Shown here one piece after another: positions 61,747 through 64,000 of a stretch of DNA of 64,000 bases. The DNA is from Bacteroidales bacterium (GTDB lineage: Bacteria > Bacteroidota > Bacteroidia > Bacteroidales > UBA10428), in the NCBI GenBank assembly GCA_035299085.1, contig DATGXG010000019.1, forward strand, positions 1 through 64,000. The letters run 5' to 3'. Position 1 is the first letter of the stretch. Each line of letters begins with the position of its first letter. Below the pieces are notes generated by a model. That model was not told the DNA's origin, did no database searches, and saw nothing but the letters and a program-made list of their open reading frames with translations. Position numbers and translations under genes: made by a program.

Positions 61747-62196
61747 TTGGTTGGTTTTCTTTCACTAACCAATGAAAAGGTTCAATTGTTTGAGGTTTCC
61801 AAAGCAAACCACGGAGTGGTTGAATTTGAATAACGCCGGCTGAAAGCCGGTGTAAGCGAATGTCTTATAAATATAGCTTATAACCACGAAGTGGTTGAAT
61901 GTGAATCACAATGGTTGAATACCGTTGAATGCAAAGTTACTGTATGTTCAAATTCAACCGCTAACGCGGTTGTGAGAACTATGAACGCCTAAACACCGGC
62001 TTTCAGCCGGCGCTATTCATATTAATCCGCTAACGCGGATTGCAGCTATGGGTTCTGCCTTAGTCGGACCTAATCAATCAGGCTTTGCCTGTATCATCCT
62101 GAGCGGAGTTGAACCTGACTCCCTGGACTTCTGAAACACTGAACTTCTGAACCTTTGAACCTCTAAACTTCTAAACCTCAAACTACAAACCCCAAA
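61747..62196. other. gene-free stretch: nested palindromes followed by a tandem array
   Basis: Positions 61747-61800 are A/T-rich and should hold the promoter of the small lipoprotein. From 61807 the region is a nested-palindrome element and then (62041-62122) CTGCCTTAGTCGGAC and CATCCTGAGCGGAGTTG motifs related to those at 52891 and 53015. The last 75 bases are a 7-8 bp tandem array. Confidence 0.75.
61807..62040. repeat. nested-palindrome element (CGCCGGCTGAAAGCCGG / CAACCGCTAACGCGGTTG)
   Basis: Palindromes in order: AACCACGGAGTGGTT (61807-61821), CGCCGGCTGAAAGCCGGTG (61834-61852), AACCACGAAGTGGTT (61882-61896), CAACCGCTAACGCGGTTG (61955-61972), CACCGGCTTTCAGCCGGCG (61994-62012) and ATCCGCTAACGCGGAT (62025-62040). 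The second and fifth are complementary, so the element as a whole is inverted. Same architecture as 32012-32203 with different units. Confidence 0.86.
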
Positions 62197-62199
62197 CTA
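62123..62199. repeat. tandem array of 8- and 7-bp units ending in the propeller lipoprotein stop codon
   Basis: Plus strand: seven 8-bp units (CTGGACTT, CTGAAACA, CTGAACTT, CTGAACCT, TTGAACCT, CTAAACTT, CTAAACCT) then CAAACTA, CAAACCC and CAAACTA. The final unit's CTA is the complement of the stop TAG of the gene at 62197. On the gene strand the array starts TAGTTTG-GGGTTTG-TAGTTTG. Confidence 0.9.
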
Positions 62200-63507
62200 T
62201 TTACTGAACTCAATCACATACTCCGAAAGATACTCGCTGCGCTCTGGCTTAATATTCTTAACAAAAAGCCTTGCCCGCTGGCCCAGCTTTAGACAGGTGC
62301 GCTTTGAGGCAATGTCCTCTGCCGTATTCATCGGCTGAAGCGACGGGTACCAGAGGAAATAACCCGGCTTATCCAGCAACAACTGAGGTTTAGTCCATTG
62401 CTGTGAGTTGTTACCTTCACCCAACTCCCTGTTTTTATTAAAGGAGATGAAAATTTTGCTGCCAGCCCATGAAGGACCTGTTACATGCCCCATGAGCATA
62501 ACCCAGCATCCAAGGTATTCATTCCAGCTTACTGAAGGTCCCCAGTGAAAACCTCCGGTTGGTGACGAAGCAGGACCACCGCCTTCGCCCATCGGTATCT
62601 GCAGCGAATCTACCGGCTTGCCCACACCATTATGAGGTGCGTTAAAACCCGTTCCATCCCATCTTTTCGCTTTTCCTTCAGGATTTTCAAGGTCATTAAG
62701 ACTGATCCGGGCAACGCTAATGCACTGACCGCTCCATTCTTTCTGCGGATCGTAATCCGCTTCACTGTATTCCCCCGGGTAACCATATTCTCCATAGAAC
62801 AGGTAAAGATACCCGCCCGAAGACACGGCTGAGGGATCACCCACTCCTCCTGCAAAGGTGTTGGATGTATTGTAAGGTTTCAGGATCATGCGGGGCTGCA
62901 GGTCCTCAATAAACAGTCCCTTGTTTTCCCAGCTCCTGCCCCCGTCGGTTGATTTCATTATTCCAATGCGGCAAACAGCAGCCGCCGATGTCGGACCTTT
63001 CAGTCCCTGGGGCCATTTCTCATCAATGTATCCTTGTCCGGTTGCTTTATCATACGGCAGCGTGGAGGGGTAATTTTCGTTATGATATACTGCGTAAAGT
63101 GTTCTTCCCGATTGATCCGAAGTATCCTGGTAAATGGTTTCAAACCACGCCGCACCATGCAAACCTGATTTTCCGATGGGTGCATTTAACGGCATCCGGG
63201 GCTCTCTGAAATCTTCCGGCTTGCTTAAAAAGGCCTCATCGGCATTTTTTCCGCTTGCATATTTCAGATCACGGGCATTTCCCCATAGCGGATCTTCTCC
63301 GTATTTCCCCGGGAAAATCCTGAAGGTATCGCCAATCCATGCCTCTGCCATATTGCAATCGACAAATGAATTGAAGAAAAACGTATCGGAAGGCATCAGT
63401 TTGAAACCCGGGTTAAATGCAGTCGTATCTGCGGTACCTTTATTTCCCGTTGGTTTACACGATGAAACCAATATGGCTGTAAGCAAGAAAAAAATCTTGA
63501 TTCGCAT
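62197..63507 (-). CDS. beta-propeller lipoprotein, glycoside-hydrolase-like
   Basis: 436 residues. Signal peptide with lipobox LVSSC (Cys17). The body shows BNR/Asp-box phrases (MKSTDGGRSWENKGLF), GGVGDPSAVSSGGYLYLFYGEYG and WYPSLQP motifs, consistent with a five- or six-bladed propeller similar to sialidase or GH43/GH117-like folds. I cannot identify a catalytic triad or assign a family. It is 29 bases downstream of the phosphoesterase gene on the same strand. The TAG stop begins a tandem array. Confidence 0.74.
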   Translation of the reverse strand: MRIKIFFLLTAILVSSCKPTGNKGTADTTAFNPGFKLMPSDTFFFNSFVDCNMAEAWIGDTFRIFPGKYGEDPLWGNARDLKYASGKNADEAFLSKPEDFREPRMPLNAPIGKSGLHGAAWFETIYQDTSDQSGRTLYAVYHNENYPSTLPYDKATGQGYIDEKWPQGLKGPTSAAAVCRIGIMKSTDGGRSWENKGLFIEDLQPRMILKPYNTSNTFAGGVGDPSAVSSGGYLYLFYGEYGYPGEYSEADYDPQKEWSGQCISVARISLNDLENPEGKAKRWDGTGFNAPHNGVGKPVDSLQIPMGEGGGPASSPTGGFHWGPSVSWNEYLGCWVMLMGHVTGPSWAGSKIFISFNKNRELGEGNNSQQWTKPQLLLDKPGYFLWYPSLQPMNTAEDIASKRTCLKLGQRARLFVKNIKPERSEYLSEYVIEFSK

Positions 63508-63536
63508 GACGGTGGTTTTATATCTGGTTATATTCT

Positions 63537-64000
63537 TTAATCCTCATCTTCTATTTCCCCTGCGGTAAAAAATGCCGAATGCACAGGGGCAGGGCATTCC
63601 GCTTCAAGACCCTTCACAGCTTTCCAGATCACTGTATTGAAATCAGCATCGGGTACCCTGTCTTCTTTTGCAAAATTAAATGAATCCGACATTTTAGACC
63701 ATTCGCTGATTTTCATGTTTTTATCATTCAAATCTACTGAAATAGGCCTGGCGTCAAAAGATCTGTGTGCTGCCGTTGAATTAAAACAACGCCACATGGG
63801 AGTGGCTGAAGCATCGTACTGGCTCATAGGAGGAATTCCCAGGATGAGTTCAATGGTTCTGAGCATGGACGAGGTGGAATACAGGGTATGATCCACATAT
63901 CCATCCTTAACAAATCCACCTGCCACATAAGCGGTAGTACGGTGCGCATCCACATGATCAGGACCGTTCTGGGCATCGTCTTCCACAATGAATATGGCGC
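63537..64000 (-). CDS. C-terminal part of a phosphoesterase-family (YncE/alkaline-phosphatase fusion-type) protein
   Basis: Partial: the open frame continues through the window edge at 64000 and an internal GTG at 63986 is unlikely to be the start because the preceding AIFIVEDDAQNG reads in frame. The visible 154 residues have DDAQNGPDHVDAHRTTAYVAGGFVKDGYVDHTLYSTSSMLRTIELILG, the metal-binding end of the phosphoesterase/acid phosphatase (PF04185-type) domain that is commonly fused to YncE-like propellers in Bacteroidota. Upstream residues are outside the window. Co-transcribed with the propeller lipoprotein that follows. Confidence 0.8.
   Translation of the reverse strand, partial: AIFIVEDDAQNGPDHVDAHRTTAYVAGGFVKDGYVDHTLYSTSSMLRTIELILGIPPMSQYDASATPMWRCFNSTAAHRSFDARPISVDLNDKNMKISEWSKMSDSFNFAKEDRVPDADFNTVIWKAVKGLEAECPAPVHSAFFTAGEIEDED

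Overview
The window is a chromosomal segment from a member of the Bacteroidota, most likely an environmental Bacteroidales/Marinilabiliales-type organism. The evidence is eight predicted type IX secretion (T9SS) C-terminal sorting domains, a PorP/SprF-like protein, a TonB-dependent receptor with a carboxypeptidase-regulatory-like N-terminal domain, ELWxxDGT-repeat and PKD surface proteins, scattered glycoside hydrolases, LytS/LytTR signalling and A/T-rich translation starts that mostly lack Shine-Dalgarno sequences. I support 54 protein-coding genes (one cut by the right edge) and see no rRNA, tRNA, CRISPR array, prophage or transposase gene.

Layout. 1-6.5 kb: a secreted protein of unknown function, a TPR/SpoIIE phosphatase, a modular GH5 glycanase and a MarC-family membrane protein. 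6.6-13.9 kb: two very large, translationally coupled T9SS surface proteins. 14-23.6 kb: a luciferase-like flavin oxidoreductase, a methyl-accepting chemotaxis protein, two outer-membrane barrels, a GH51 arabinofuranosidase and an SPFH protein with an unusual repeated N-terminus. 23.7-31.8 kb: more T9SS cargo, PorP/SprF-like protein, tail-fibre-like surface protein, TonB receptor plus a TPR partner. 32.3-37.3 kb: a LytS-LytTR two-component pair, an APC permease, a WG-repeat protein and a DUF2934-like protein. 37.7-50.8 kb: an FtsX-type permease, further YD-like T9SS proteins, an esterase, a DUF4038 glycosidase, a second GH5, a PLP decarboxylase and NudC. 50.9-64 kb: an M3 oligoendopeptidase, two ECF sigma factors with small membrane proteins, a membrane-Nudix fusion, a PQQ-type propeller, GH43, small enzymes, a propeller lipoprotein and the end of a phosphoesterase.

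The CAZymes (two GH5, GH51, GH43, DUF4038/GH140-like, esterase) point to plant or microbial polysaccharide use, but they are dispersed and there is no SusD, so this is not a classical polysaccharide utilisation locus.

The most unusual signal is between genes. Intergenic DNA is packed with short degenerate tandem repeats (period 7-8), composite dispersed repeats and nested palindromes, and many start exactly at a gene's stop codon. By my reading, 12 of the 15 genes ending in TAG have that TAG inside or directly abutting a repeat, against 1 of the other 39 genes. In several arrays the 7-bp register begins with the stop codon itself. I regard this stop-codon-anchored repeat system as the main item to follow up.
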